A stretch of 64,000 bases of DNA from Puccinia triticina (GCF_026914185.1 NC_070562.1:2418001-2482000); one strand, 5' to 3'. Shown: positions 42,110 through 54,694, counted from the first letter of the stretch. Translations and numbers: made by a program. The notes: generated from the letters alone by a model not told the origin.

Positions 42110-45100
42110 CGAAGAAACCGTTGGATGTTGTCAATCCCTTGTCACGCCCTGAGGTTAAAGCTTATGCATCAGTGGACGCCGATGAGAATGAGGGGGATAC
42201 AACGGCATGATACCAGGGGTTCACTCACCCAATGATGGACTAAGGCCACTGAAATGGTTTCAATGTTCACGCCAAAGACCCCTGAAGGATTCGTCATTAC
42301 TGCCACATGTCCTATGATATCCTTGGTGGGTAACACAAGTGTTTGAGGAGTGTTAGATTGGACAAGAAGTTGGTAGTGGAGCCTCGAAACCTCTCAGTAC
42401 GGATTGATATGCGAGTCCTTCTTTTCCAGTTCCGCAAAGAGGGCCACATGTACCCATGTGGCGTTAGGAAACTGCTCAGAGGTGAAGATTGTTTGGATAC
42501 TTCCAAACTGGTTCTTTCCTCCCAACCTAAAGTGAATGTAGGAGTTGCCTTTATGGTCCTTTTCAACAGTGTAATTCTTCTTTTGTGCATCCTTAAAGCT
42601 TGGCTGCAAGGTCACCAAAGGATTTAAAATTGTGGACGTGTTCGAATTCCTTTCCAATGCTTCGCGAATCCATTGGGACAATGAGTATGGAGGGTATTCG
42701 TTCAGATGATCTCGCCAGTTGGCATATATTTCACCTGGGAGCACTGTTCGAGAAACCGTTGGCCTTGTCCCCGCACTGACGCCACAAACGTTCCTATCAG
42801 TAAGCTCACTCAAGCGTTACTCCGCTGCATCCATTGGCGAAACAATGTCTTGCTCAAAACACCTGGATCCGGATCACAATATGTTAGTCAATTGCCACAC
42901 ATTCAGAATCAGAACCAAGTGAATTGCTGACCGGAATGATTATTGGTTTTGGCTTTCCCAAGGAGTCCGTTCAAGCGCTCCTGGGCCCATGCGGCATACA
43001 AAGCTGGTGGCCCAAAGTGTTTGATTACTTCCGGGAAATGTTGGAGAATATGGATGTTTGGCTTTGATTTAACTGTCGGCAAGCTCTCAAGCGTGTGCTT
43101 CCTGTACTGCTCGATTGCCTTGCGGATGGAGTTTAACTGTGCACTGGTGATCATCCAATGGTTCAACAGATGGATGATGTGAACGATTTTCACCAAGCTT
43201 TTGGCTAACACTTTACAATGATTGTTTTCCTCACAAAGGTCCCATAGAGGCAATAAGACGAGAGGGTAAAACACAGTGTACAAGATTCCCCATTTGGCTG
43301 CTTTCAGTGAACCTGCACTTGCGGCGCCTAATTTGAGAGGCAGGCGGTCAACCCACAACGGTAGGCAAGTTTGCTCAATAGCCCGCCGAACACACTCGAG
43401 TTCTTCAGGGAGCAAGCGCGGCATCTGATCGTCTAACTGCCTCTCCGGCGTGCTTTCCTCCTCGTCGTGAGTGTCCGCTTCGCTCGCCAAGCTTCCCCCA
43501 AGAGAATGACGTGATGCTTGGGCAGATTCCTTGCGCGGATTTATGGTTGCTTGGCTTGAAACACTTCCTTTTTGGCTGGTGAGGCGCGCTCGTAGGCTGT
43601 ACTGATGAACTGTGGCGCCGGAAGCTTGTGTTCCTCGGGAAGAATTTCCTTGTGGGCGTGTTGCTGGAAGGTTGTCTGCACTTGTTGCGGCCAAAGCTAG
43701 AACATTTTCTGTTGTTAAGCGGCGTTTTGCTGGATGTTCGTCGTCTTCGGCGGGACGTTTTTTGCTCTGAGTTCTCCTTTCAAGTAATACCTCGAACACG
43801 GCCTCTTGTTTGCTCCGTTGAATTTTTCGCATCTTCTTCAGATCGGCCTCGAGCTTCTTCCCAGTAGCTGCCAACCCAAAGTACGAGAGAGAATGGTCTT
43901 TGAGCACGCCCAGCATTAAAGCATGCATAACATCAATACTAGAGTATTCCAGGGGCCTCCAGTATGGTAATTTGTTCAACGGGCTATAGCGGACACCTTT
44001 GTCTTTGACGATGGCATTCCTGCGCGTACTATCAGGGCTATCGAGCCATTTCCTAGCCCACTCAATGTGATCTTCATGATTCCGGGGAGGAAATTTTGAC
44101 GGATCATAAACATTGATCTGCGGGCGAGTAAGCTTACACAAAGAACAGAACAGAGTGGCTGAATGAGACGCAAATCCGGCCACCTTTCTCAGTGCTGGGA
44201 GATCGGCTATCAATGGGAGTAGAACTGCGCGGATCGTTCTTCCACCGGGAAAGCGTGACGTTTGTTCGAATGCAACTCCATCAGCAAATTCCAAGAACTC
44301 CGTCACCAGCGGTTGAAAGACATTGTGTATGTGATTGGCTGAGGGCTGGCCCGGAGTGATTCCAAACAGGAAAATATTTTGCTCTAGATAGCGGTCTCCT
44401 GGAGGCAAGTTAAGACAGACTAAGGTTACAGCGCCAGCCTCCAAACACTTTCCACCTATCTTATTCCCATGAGGATTGAACCAGTCGACGTAGAGGCTAA
44501 ATACCAGGTTTCCAGAAGTGCGTGTGTAAGGCTCCGAGGCTGTGCTGGGATGTTTGAAAGTCTTCCATACGGTACCGTCCCATATATCCCGCATGACACC
44601 GTCTTGACTCGTATACTTCAAAGGTGCTTCGATCAGGTCCTCAAAGTCCTGAAGGAGAAGCTTCCTCTTCAGCCAGTATCTCAGCCTCTGATAGCAGAAA
44701 CTTTTAATTGGTCGCCAGGCTGGTTTCCCGGAGGCTACGAATTCCTTGAAAACTGGCTCTTCGCACTTCCGAGGCTCTTGTTCATTTGACGCAGAGAGGC
44801 TCCTGGCGGATGTGAAGAATTTGGCCGTACAGCGAGTTGTCAATGTAGCGTGAAGTCTTTGCTTCGCCCAACTAGCAGAATCTGGAATGGCTTCATAGAG
44901 CGTCCAACATTTTGGACAAGTCGCCTGCTCCTGAAAAAAACAGTCCAACCCAAGATGCAATGTTACAGTACTCATCGAAGCTGGGATGTTTTTCAACATG
45001 ATCAATGTTTCAAAGCCGAATCTGGTACCCAAGCGAGATAACTTTTTTTTCTCGTCAGCCAGGAACCGCTCACACGCCTCTTCACTCATATAATCCTCAA

Positions 45101-45554
45101 AGTGGAAGCGAGCGGCTTGAAGTAACACATGGAGGGAATGTGGATCTATGAATCACAGCCCTGGGTCTAGATGGTGGTTTTCCTGCGTCTGTGGAACGCT
45201 ATGTGTGTCGTTGGGATCGCGCCTGGGATTTTCAGTGTCTGATTGGGATCTTGCAACGAATACGGCCGAGTTGCTGCTTGGGCCTTCTGGGCGGTTGTCC
45301 TGGTTGACGGCGTCCGGGATTGGGATTTGAGATTCAGCGGCTTGTATTCTGGAGGCCGTGGAGAGGGGCCGCGGATGGGGGGTAGTTTCTTGATTATTGA
45401 GCCGTCTACTTCCCAGTATACCGGTCAAATTAGCCAACCTTTCGTGTCTTCGAAAACTCACATCTGACAACGGAACACCCATCCGCTCAATTCCATTGCT
45501 GTCACGGTAAACCTTTTGCCCACAACTAAATTCCTCGCAGCTACAAACGCGCAT
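42110..45554 (-). pseudogene. CACTA-like (CMC superfamily) transposase
   Basis: The N-terminus has CSCEEFSCGQKVY...GVPLSDVSFRRHE, a motif block usual at the start of these fungal transposases. A zinc-like CPKCWTLYE follows. The tnp2-related core reads GVMRDIWDGTVW, NLVFSLYVDWFNPHGNK, LVCLNLPPGDRYL, FLFGITPGQPS and LLPLIADLPALRKVAGF...FCSLC, then LPYWRPLEYSSIDVMHALMLG. A C-terminal exon has FGSIQTIF and VLPTKDIIGHVAV. The order and motifs match basidiomycete transposases related to plant CACTA tnp2. In-frame TGA codons at 45153 and 42394 break it where the reading continues on both sides, so it is decayed. The splice join near 42900-42820 could not be made consistent. It is flanked on both sides by the palindrome clusters. 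Confidence 0.85.
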
Positions 45555-45828
45555 AACCTGAGATGCATACCGTTACCATCATTGCTACATGCTGTTGAGG
45601 CGAGGAAAGGACAAGGAGGTACTCACAGATGGTGTTGGAGTATGTGGTTGAGGGTGATTATGCTGACCGACAAGAGGGATGTTTGGAAGGTTGAATGAAT
45701 TCCTGGTTGTCGGCAAACACCAGCACTGGCATGAATGCAAGGTTTGGGTGCATTTTCTACGTATGTGCAACAGCTCCTGGGCGCCCAAAATTTACATATG
45801 TACACACACACATGTTTGTACATGTTTG

Positions 45829-45905
45829 CCATCCCGCTGGCGCAGTGGCACAAGCGTCCGGCTGATATCCTTGAATCCCTGTGAATTCAAGGAGCTCAAC
45901 GGGCC
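45829..45905 (+). other. tRNA-derived (SINE-head-like) sequence
   Basis: TGGCGCAGTGGCACAAGCG matches a Pol III A box and D-arm. CGGCTGATATCC resembles an anticodon loop (GAT), and GTGAATTCAAGG is a weak B box. No tail or target duplication was identified. Confidence 0.35.
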
Positions 45906-45984
45906 ATGATCCACTCGCCATGTACTACATATGCTGGGGGTTAAACATCCAACCAAGCGATTATCATTGCTAGCATTTCCGGAC

Positions 45985-46141
45985 GCTTTGGACGATCGTC
46001 CAAGTTGTTCCTTTTTCAAATTACCGCACCGCCTTCTTCTTAGGCACATTGTCTAAGAGAATGATAGCCATGGCAGTCAATTTTATTGCCAGAGTTTGAC
46101 TTGAACGATGGTCCAAGGTCTTTAACAACTTGGACGATCGT
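45985..46141. repeat. Palindrome cluster upstream of the transposase
   Basis: A TTGGACGATCGTCCAAG copy at about 45988 and TTGGACGATCG|T at about 46130. The second copy is cut by solo LTR A and continues as CCAAG at 47207. Confidence 0.82.
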
Positions 46142-47202
46142 TGTGGAACTACTCTTTGGGATGAATAGAGCTGGAGAGGGAATGGTGCTAGCATGGGCTG
46201 CCTCTCTGGGAACAAGAAAAAGATATAAGAGTGTGGACTCTTATGGAAAGGTGTGGCTATAGAGGATTCTTGAGGTATGTCTTGAGGGTTACTTTTCTAC
46301 TAATCTAATATTTTGTACACAGATAACAAGCTTGTCCAATCTGATTTATTGGCATAAGCAAGGCTAATGATAGGTGACCAGTGATCTGAATTACTTTGAC
46401 AGGATCTGATGGGGAACAAATGAAGAGGAAAACAACCCAGTTTATATACACAAGAAAGAGGAGCCATGAGGAAACAAGGATAACCTGAAGGGAAGCATAG
46501 AACATTCTACTTCTATAGGATGAAACAGCCATGTGGTCAGAGTAGTGGGTCAAGGAGTCACATGATGGTGTAATAGTGGGTGGGGATGATGCCATCTTCT
46601 GGGGGCTATGGTTCAATCTTCCTAGTTAGAGGAGGGGATATGTGAGACATAACAGGGGTAGAATATTCTATGATCTAAGATTGGAGTAGTTAGGCGTTTC
46701 AGGAAGTGTTTCAGGAAGAAGTCATCTAGGGATTGAAGATAGGAGGAGTTAGGTGTTTCAGGAAGCGTTTCAGGAAGTAATAATCTAGGGATCTAAGATA
46801 GGAGGATTTAGGTGTTTCAGGAAGTGTTTCAGGAAGTAATAATCTAGGGATCTAAGATAGGAGGAGTCAGGTGTTTCAGGAAGTGTTTCAGGAAGTAATA
46901 ATCTAGGTGAGGTTTGGGTCTGTGTCTAGTATAATGTGTATCATGTTGGGTTTGGAGGGTGAAGGGTTTCAAGGGTGCTTATACATCTTTGAGCACATGG
47001 TTCTAAGGAAAACACTAGAAGAAGGGGGTAACATGTGATCTGGGTAGATGTTTGAGACTAGGGAGAAGGTTTATCCAAGAGAGGGGGAGTGTGGGAAGAG
47101 GGAATACTATTATCCAGGGTATGACCATTGAGTGGGGATGTTGAGGGCCTTGGGCTTTGATAGTTGCTGGTTTTCTGGGTAGATCAGGATTGGCTTACCA
47201 CA
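46142..47202. mobile_element. Solo LTR A (1061 bp)
   Basis: TGTGGAAC...TACCACA ends with 4-bp duplication TCGT (46138-46141 and 47203-47206). Joining the flanks restores a TTGGACGATCGTCCAAG palindrome. No coding capacity. It contains four 59-bp tandem repeats at 46673-46908. Ends and duplication size match G2, so a Ty3/gypsy solo LTR is likely. Confidence 0.78.
46673..46908. repeat. Four 59-bp tandem repeats in solo LTR A
   Basis: Unit built on GGTGTTTCAGGAAGTGTTTC. Solo LTR B has about two copies. Confidence 0.8.
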
Positions 47203-47365
47203 TCGTCCAAGTCATTTCCAAAACATAAACCACCTCGCTTCAGAATCTAAATACATACTCTGCAATGCATTTTTTTTGCAAAAACTCATGACCATCTTTG
47301 CCTCTCAAAATTTCACCCCCTCAGGACAACTTGGACAATCGTCCAAATGTCCAATCGTTCATTGG
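47203..47365. repeat. Palindrome cluster upstream of X2
   Basis: The right half of the palindrome cut by solo LTR A, then TTGGACAATCGTCCAAATG and TCCAATCGTTCATTGGAC at about 47331-47366. Confidence 0.75.
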
Positions 47366-47615
47366 ACACCATGGGCTTGAAATTTCCACCCATGAGCCCT
47401 TCATCCCTCCGCCACAAGGGACCGGTTCATCTTGGGCGGCTACATCAATGAAAGGGGATTTTCTGCGGCCAAATCAACCATGTACAACAGATCCCCAATG
47501 TCTGGGTGCTTGGCCACCGGGTGTTGATTTTTTTGCCAACCACACCACCATTTCCACTTTCTCCCTCACTCCTTTGATCGTCACACTATCAGATCAACCT
47601 CTTCCGATCACCAAG

Positions 47616-48747
47616 ATGAAGACCCATCATCCCAGCCTCAAGAACGGACTTATGCAAACCACTGTCACTAACCTCCACTCACAGCTTGTTGCGAGTGGTA
47701 TTCCATCTGCTAACTCTGCATTCGCACAATCCCTCTACGACTTCACGAGGGTTTTGCTTGGAATCGACGCTGCCAAGAGCGACCTCCCGCCTTCGCCACC
47801 CCAATCACAGCTTTCCACGTTCAAGCAGAAGGCAAACGAGGCATACACTAACGATGCAATTCTTGCCTGCTTCCGCTTGTACCTCACCGAACACAATCTT
47901 TCAGACCTTGAGGTTGCGGGGAGAATCAAATGTATTCCGATCATCTGCCGACAATTTTTCATTGAAGATCTTGCCGCCGTGAATATCCAGCATATTAGTT
48001 TTGCATGGTATGAATCCCCAGGATCTCCTTACAACGAGTGGTTTGCAAGTATGATCTGGAAGCATTGGACTTTTGCCAAAAATAACGGTCTTTTGCACAA
48101 ATTCGCCATCTCACCCACCGACGATACATTTTCTAACGGTCAAAAGGTCCTATTTTGTTGGGTACATGGGCGCCATGCCGATCTCCAACAATCTTCTCGC
48201 AACCCCACTTGGCGTCAGTCAAAGTCTGCCCGTGAAACTCGAAGCAAAAGGCGAAAACAGGTGTGTTTTCTTGTTGCTCACAGAAGCTAAAATGTCTCTG
48301 ACTTTCACCCTCTGATTTGCTTTGAATCATGCATATCTGCAGTTGAGCAATCGTCGTGTGGATACCTGTGTGGCCTTGTCTCTCCCTACAAGTGTAATTC
48401 ACATTTTCATGGATCCCGCTTGCACCTCTGACACAGAAGAAGACGGAGCAGGGGACCTCTCTCGAATTCACTTACCTTGGCGCTCCCATGAACTCACTGA
48501 GTTTGCTCACAAATTGGACAAAGCCACGGTTGAACGCTTGCGCAAAGAAAAAGTTCCTAGGGTTGTACAGAGAACTAAATTACTTGAATTACGACGTCGC
48601 AACCCTATCAACACATCTCCAGATTCGGCGGTCCCCATCGGATTGCCTCGCAGCTGCTACGATCCCGCATTTCTCCAATCCAGACCAAAAGTAGCCCAGG
48701 AAGTCTTGGATATTCAGGATGAACCCTTCGAATTTCCTTCCATCTGA
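47616..48747 (+). CDS. X2: second member of the X family
   Basis: Two exons, 47616-48260 and 48343-48747, with a GTGTGT...CTGCAG intron and the frame kept; 349 residues. Shared with X1: LYDFTRVLLGI...DLPP, an aromatic FAWYESPGSPYNEWF...IWKHWTFAK block, the basic run RSKRRKQ right before the intron, and SNRRVDTCVAL after it, with an acidic TSDTEEDG stretch. The open frame extends 106 codons upstream (47298), but that part crosses the palindromes and is probably not translated. It lacks the long N-terminus of X1, so it may be truncated. It points away from the transposase across the palindromes. Function unknown. Confidence 0.62.
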
Positions 48748-48893
48748 TCCTCTTGCTGGCGTTTGAGATTAATTGATTCGATCATCATCCGTACCACTTC
48801 CTTCATGTTATCGCCCGGCTGATCCAATGCTAAACTGTGCAATCACTATTGTTTGGCGTGAATTCTTCTTTGAAATATGTAAATAAAAATTGC

Positions 48894-51800
48894 TTACTGT
48901 GCCAATTCCTTCTTCCTGTTTTGTATCTAAAATTTATTATATACGGATTTTCATTAGCCTCTTTTAGAGCTACATTATCAGGTAGAGCTTACCTCTATCA
49001 TATTCACCTCAATGCTCCCTTCTATGAAGTAACGAATGATGCGAGTGGTGCAGCTCTGGCCCAGCCGATAGGCGCGATCTGTTGCCTGGCTTTCTACACT
49101 TGGATTCCAACAAGGTTCCTTGAAGCATTTTTTGTCAGTCCAAGGCGCAACAGTGTTAATACACACTGAACTCACCATCAAGTAGACCTTTTGTGTACAG
49201 GTCAGGTCAATCCCCACGCCACCTGCTCCAATCGTTGCCAAAAGGACTTGGACATTAGGTTCCTGTCTAATCCTAGCCAAACTTTTTTCCCTCTGCTGTA
49301 GTGAGCAGGAGCCGTCTAGTGTTTCAAAGGCTATCTGATTTTTGAGAAGTGCTACACCCACACTGGATCACAATTTCATCAGCGGATTATAGATTCCAGG
49401 TAAAAAAATCTAAGTCGGAGCTCACATTTCCAGGAAGGAGGTCCACTGAGAAAAAACCACCGCCTTGGGAATATTACCACCTTGCTCCGAAGTTAAGTGC
49501 GTCTTCAGATCTTCTACCAAATGCGCAATTTTTGGACTATCGTGCCATGTAGTTTCCTGCCGTGGTAGATCATAGTGGCTCCCACCAGCCAATCGTGGGT
49601 GATCGCAATAAAGTCGGAGCATAGTCAATTGTTGAAAAAATTCTGCTGAATCCCAGCTTTCATTTTCTTGGTCGAGTCCATACTTGTCGGCAAAAATGTG
49701 ATATCGCTGGCGGTAGTCTTCCGCCCAAGGTTCTGGCATCTGTAAGCCTACTTTTTGTTCTACTTTCGGTGGTAAACGGAGCACATCTGTTTTCAGTCTC
49801 CTTATCAAAACAGTTGCCAGAAGTTGTTGAAGCAATTCAATTGCTTTCTTGGATTTTCGTCGTATGTTTGGTTTGATGAACGTCTGCCAAACCTCTTCTC
49901 TCATCCACGGGTCCACCTTTATAAATCTGATCAACGTGTAAAGGTCGCTTAAGTTATTCTGCAACGGGGTTCCTGTCAAGCATAGTTTCCGTTGGGTCTC
50001 CAACGCTAGAATTGCCCGGCTTCGCTTTTTCGCTGAGTCACTAATCAGGCTAGTGAAAAAAATAACAGTCAGCAGTGCATCCTTTAAGCACATTATACAG
50101 GCCAGAATGAACTCACTGGCCTTCATCCAATATGGTACGAAACCAGGTTGCTTCAAATAAAGCATCACATCTGGACTCATATAGATTCGCTACCGTATCA
50201 TAAGTGACAAGAACGATATCATTGTCCCAAAGCATTTGTGCTGTCCACTGTTTGCGTTCTTCTCCGTGATACACAGCGTACTTGGTAAGGCTCTGGTTGA
50301 GGTGCTTATGGATTTCCGCCTCCCAATTGGCCAACTTCGATAATGGGCATATCACTAATGTTGCCTTCGTGTTTTGCTTGTTTGTGTTGGCAAACAATTC
50401 AGCCGCATCCTTTGGACTGACAATTAGCGCTAGGGACGTTAAAGTCTTTCCAAGACCCATATTGTCGGCCAAGATTGACCCTTGATTATTATGATTAATA
50501 TGCTCCTTGGTTCTGCCAGTACTTGCTGAGTGTTCAAAGAATTGCTTCAGCCACGCGCAGCTCGATGAATTCCAAAAGGCGGAAAGTGTGCTTGATTCTG
50601 GGGATTCTAAGTTCAAAATGAAGTCCAAGGCTTGTTGCTGGTGCGTCAAGATCTTCGTTTTGCAGCCATGAATTGGTCTTGCAGCTGGCAACCATTGCCC
50701 GACCTTGAGATGCAACGAATGGGGAATCCCCCAGCAGTTTTCCGGATGGTAGCGTTTGATCCTCTCAACTTGCAGACCGCTTTCGCGAAATATTTGAATT
50801 ACCTTGGCAGAGTGTGAAGAAGCGACAAACAGCATTAAGACTACCGTGAGAGTAGGTGTTGGTGTGGGGGAAGCGACAAGGGTGGCATCCATAATAACGG
50901 TGTGGAACTACTCTTGGGATGAATAGAGCTGGAGAGGGAATGGTGCTTTAATGGGCTGCCTCTCTGGGAACAAGAAAAAGAATATAAGAGTGTGGACTCT
51001 GATGGAAAGGTGTGGCTATAGAGGATTCTTGAGGTTTGTCTAAGGGTTTACTTTCTACTAATCTAATAGCAAGTTAAAGGTAATGTAAAGTCTGTCCAAC
51101 CTGATATATTTGGCATAGACTTATCAAGCTTGTCCACTCTGATTTAATGGCATAAGCTAGGCTAGTGAATGGTGACCAGTGATCTGAATTACTTTGACAG
51201 GATCTGATGGGGAATAAATGAAGAGGAAAACAACCCAGTTTATATACACAAGAAAGAGGAGCCATGAGGAAACAAGGATAACCTGCAGGGAAGCATAGAA
51301 CATTCTACTTCTATAGGATGAAACAGCCATGTGGTCAGAGTAGTGGTTCAAGGAGTCACATGATGGTGTAATAGTGGGTGGGGATGATGCCATCTTCTGG
51401 GGGCTATGGTGCAATCTTCCTAGTTGGAGGAGGGGATATGTGAGACATAATAGGGGTAGAATATTCTATGATCTAAGATAGGAGGAGTTATGAGTTTCAG
51501 GAAGTGTTTCAGGAAGAAGTAATCCAAGGATCTAAGATAGGAGGAGTCAGGTGTTTTATGAAGTGTTTCAGGAAGTAATAATCTAGGTGGGGTTCGGGGC
51601 TATGTCTAGCATAATGTGTATCATGTTGGGTTTGGAGGGTGAAGGGTTTCAAGGGTGCTTATACATCTTTGAGCACATGGTTCTAAGGAAACACTAGAAG
51701 AAGGGGGTAAAATGTGATCTGGGTAGATGTTTGAGACTAGGAAGAGGGTTTATCCAAGAGAGGGAGAGTGTGGGAAGAGGGAATACTATTATCCAGGGTA

Positions 51801-52271
51801 TGTCCATTGAGTGGGGATGTTGAGGGGCTTGGGCTTTGCTGACAAGGGGGCCAGAGGTATGGGATTTATTCTTGAGGTGTGACAGCATTGTGATTGATGG
51901 TTGCTGGTTTTCTGGGTAGATCAGGATTGGCTTACCACAACGGTTGGGAATGACGTCTTGGGCGAGCTTCAATCATGTGGCTTGCGATTCAAAAATGTAT
52001 CGAGCTCCGTTGACACCGTGCCAATGGGCCCCACAAGCAACTTTTGCAAAACACCAGAGAGGGGCTCGGAGACATGCCCGGCTTGCGCCCCTGGCCAGGT
52101 AAAGACATTGATGCTCTCAGGTCCTTTTTGAAGGAGCGCGCGCGTTTGGCTTGGGTATTTGATTGATCCTCGAAGGCCAGCAACCATTACACAGTTAGCG
52201 GAGACTGTTCCAAGGCATTCGAGGTTCTTTCGGTTTTCGCTTTGGGTACTTTTCTCTGGGGGTGGGTTCAT
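48894..52271 (-). pseudogene. Rad5/HLTF-like SNF2 helicase, RING-less, broken
   Basis: SNF2 family ATPase. Motifs in order: LTHQQQALDFIL, NNQGSILADNMGLGKTLTSLALI (Walker A), LVICPLSKLANWEAEI, ILDEG plus H across an intron, LCLTGTPLQNNLSDLYTLI, AVVFSQWTSFLE, LLATIGAGGVGIDLT, and WNPSVESQATDRAYRLGQ. Introns at about 50113-50045, 49429-49371, 49176-49120 and 48991-48930 are clean GT-AG. The stop follows QNRKKELAQ. Unlike HLTF, no RING finger lies between the helicase lobes. The N-terminal exon from 52271 has a possible HIRAN-like segment. Two lesions: in-frame TGA at 51969 and a 1039-bp solo LTR at 50901-51939 between Val and Ile codons. Confidence 0.88.
50901..51939. mobile_element. Solo LTR B (1039 bp) inside the helicase gene
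   Basis: Closely related to solo LTR A over its whole length, with the same TGTGGAAC...TACCACA ends. Its 4-bp duplication is ACGG (50897-50900 and 51940-51943). Removing it restores the helicase reading frame across the site. Confidence 0.82.
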
Positions 52272-53304
52272 TTTTATTTAGAAGAAATCAAACAGGCAGT
52301 TTAGCAATAATAGTTGATAGATAGATAGTAGGAGAGAGGAATAACAGATGAAATACATATCTAGTGATCCCGGTCATTGCGGGTGACCTATGTGGTAAGC
52401 TTTGGTCAAGTGTGGGGTTGACTGAGTGCCTACACAAACTTTTGGTCAAAAGCTTGTCAATAGGTCCCAAAATTTGCTGCTCAGATTTTGTTGATTGAAG
52501 TTGATATCAAACCCAATGTGTAAGCTGACAGTAAACTCGGCAACCATGCAACTAACGTCCCATAGCAAAAATCAAATTGTAAGACTATGAATGTCGTGGT
52601 TGTGATAAATACACATGGCTTCAAAACCAGTACACACTCATAAGGAATGATCACCCAATCTAGGCGCTCATTGCAATCTCCCAATAACTTTGAAATTTGG
52701 ATTAAGTTATAAACTTTTTAAGTGATACATTTTGCTTCTTTGAGAGGTAACATATATAATATGTTGCTTGCTACACCATCTTAGAACTTTGAACTGGAAC
52801 ACAGAACTGCCTGCACTTGTTAGCACACAGAAAAACAGGACCAGCTCAGCAATCCTGGCATGCAATTCATCTTGATCAAAATACAACATACTGTGAAAAA
52901 TTTCTTGAAGATCAAATGTCAGGCGGCATTCTAGGCATCATGCTTTGTCACCTTGACATATTGTCTCTTTGGATGGCAAAATTATTTCTTTTAGTATTCT
53001 TATATTTCTTATATTTCAGATACAATTTGCAAACACATCTTAATGGGGTGTTTCATCCTAAGCTGTCAGCCTTCCTTACAAATTTAATGATTCTACAGTC
53101 AACAGAATAACAACAGGGAAAAAAGGTGACTTTAAAAATGAGTACTGTCTACTAAATAAGCATAAAATAAAACTACTGGATTTGAGTAAAACACATCTGT
53201 GGATGGTACGTTTGAATTACACTAAATGTAACACCAGGATTGAAAGTGAGTAATACAATTGTAACTCAAGGCTATTATATGAGTAATTTCTGTATAATAT
53301 CAAT
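52272..53304. other. No gene seen
   Basis: AT-rich sequence upstream of the helicase gene. Short frames only; GATAGATAGATAG microsatellite at about 52316-52330. Confidence 0.5.
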
Positions 53305-53355
53305 GTTTCAAGCATGGCAACATGCACATGTTGCCTCCCTTTTTGGGGTGGTGTA
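53305..53355. repeat. Conserved satellite flank L
   Basis: GCATGGCAACATGCACATG, then TTGCCTCCCTTTTTGGGGTGG. It includes a palindrome with 9-bp arms GGCAACATG/CATGTTGCC. Inverse match at 30263-30310. Confidence 0.75.
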
Positions 53356-54694
53356 TGATGGAGTGTGCTTTGGCACACTCCTATGATGGAGTGTGCTTTG
53401 GCACACTCCTATGATGGAGTGTGCTTTGGCACACTCCTATGATGGAGTGTGCTTTGGCACACTCCTATGATGGAGTGTGCTTTGGCACACTCCTATGATG
53501 GAGTGTGCTGTGGCACACTCCTATGACGGAGTGTGCTTTGGCACACTCCTATGACGGGGTGTGCTTTGGCACACTCCTATGACGGGGTGTGCTTTGGCAC
53601 ACTCCTATGACGGGGTGTGCTTTGGCACACTCCTATGACGGAGTGTGCTTTGGCACACTCCTATTACGGAGTGTGCTTTGGCACACTCTTATTACGGAGT
53701 GTGCTTTGGCACACTCCTATGACGGAGTGTGCTTTGGCACACTCCTATGACGGACTTTGGCACACTCCCATTACAGAGTGTGCTTTGACACAATCCTATG
53801 ACGGAGTGTGCTTTGCTATTACAGAGTGTGCTTTGGCACACTCCTATGACGGAGTGTGCTTTGGCACACTCCTATGACGGAGTGTGCTTTGGCACACTCC
53901 TATGATGGAGTGTGCTTTGGCACACTCCTATGATGGAGTGTGCTTTGGCACACTCCTATGATGGAGTGTGCTTTGGCACACTCCTATGATGGAGTGTGCT
54001 TTGGCACACTCCTATGATGGAGTGTGCTTTGGCACACTCCTATGACAGAGTGTGCTTTGGCACACTCCTATTACAGAGTGTGCTTTGGAACAATCCTATT
54101 ACAGAGTGTGCTTTGGCACACTCCTATGATGGAGTGTGCTTTGGCACACTCCTATGATGGAGTGTGCTTTGGCACACTCCTATGGTGGAGTGTGCTTTGG
54201 CACACTCCTATGACGGAGTGTGCTTTGGCACACTCCTATGACGGAGTGTGCTTTGGCACACTCCTATGACGGAGTGTGCTTTGGCACACTCCTATGACGG
54301 AGTGTGCTTTGGCACACTCCTATGACGGAGTGTGCTTTGGCACACTCCTATGACGGAGTGTGCTTTGGCACACTCCTATGACGGAGTGTGCTTTGGCACA
54401 CTCCTATGACGGAGTGTGCTTTGGCACACTCCTATGACGGACTTTGGCACACTCCTATGACGGACTTTGGCACACTCCCATTACAGAGTGTGCTTTGGCA
54501 CAATCCTATGATGGAGTTTGCTTTGCTATTACAGAGTGTGCTTTGGCACACTCCTATTACAGAGTGTGCTTTGGCACACTCCTATGACGGAGTGTGACAC
54601 TCCTATGACAGAGTGTGCTTTGGCACACTCTTATGACGGAGTGTGTTTTGGCACACTCCTATGAAGGGGTGTGCTTTGACACACTCCTATGACA
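53356..54694. repeat. Hairpin satellite array E
   Basis: About 47 copies of the 28-bp unit, in blocks with spacers TATGAT, TATGAC and TATTAC. Several units are deleted in the arm (ACGGACTTTGG), and a rearranged segment with TTTGCTATTACAG occurs twice (about 53812 and 54522). Confidence 0.93.

Noticed and set aside
46142..47202. Solo LTRs as a 5-bp-duplication DNA transposon
   Set aside because: With CCAC as the end a 5-bp duplication is also possible, but TGTGG/CCACA ends with 4 bp match G2 and give a consistent LTR interpretation. Not fully excluded.
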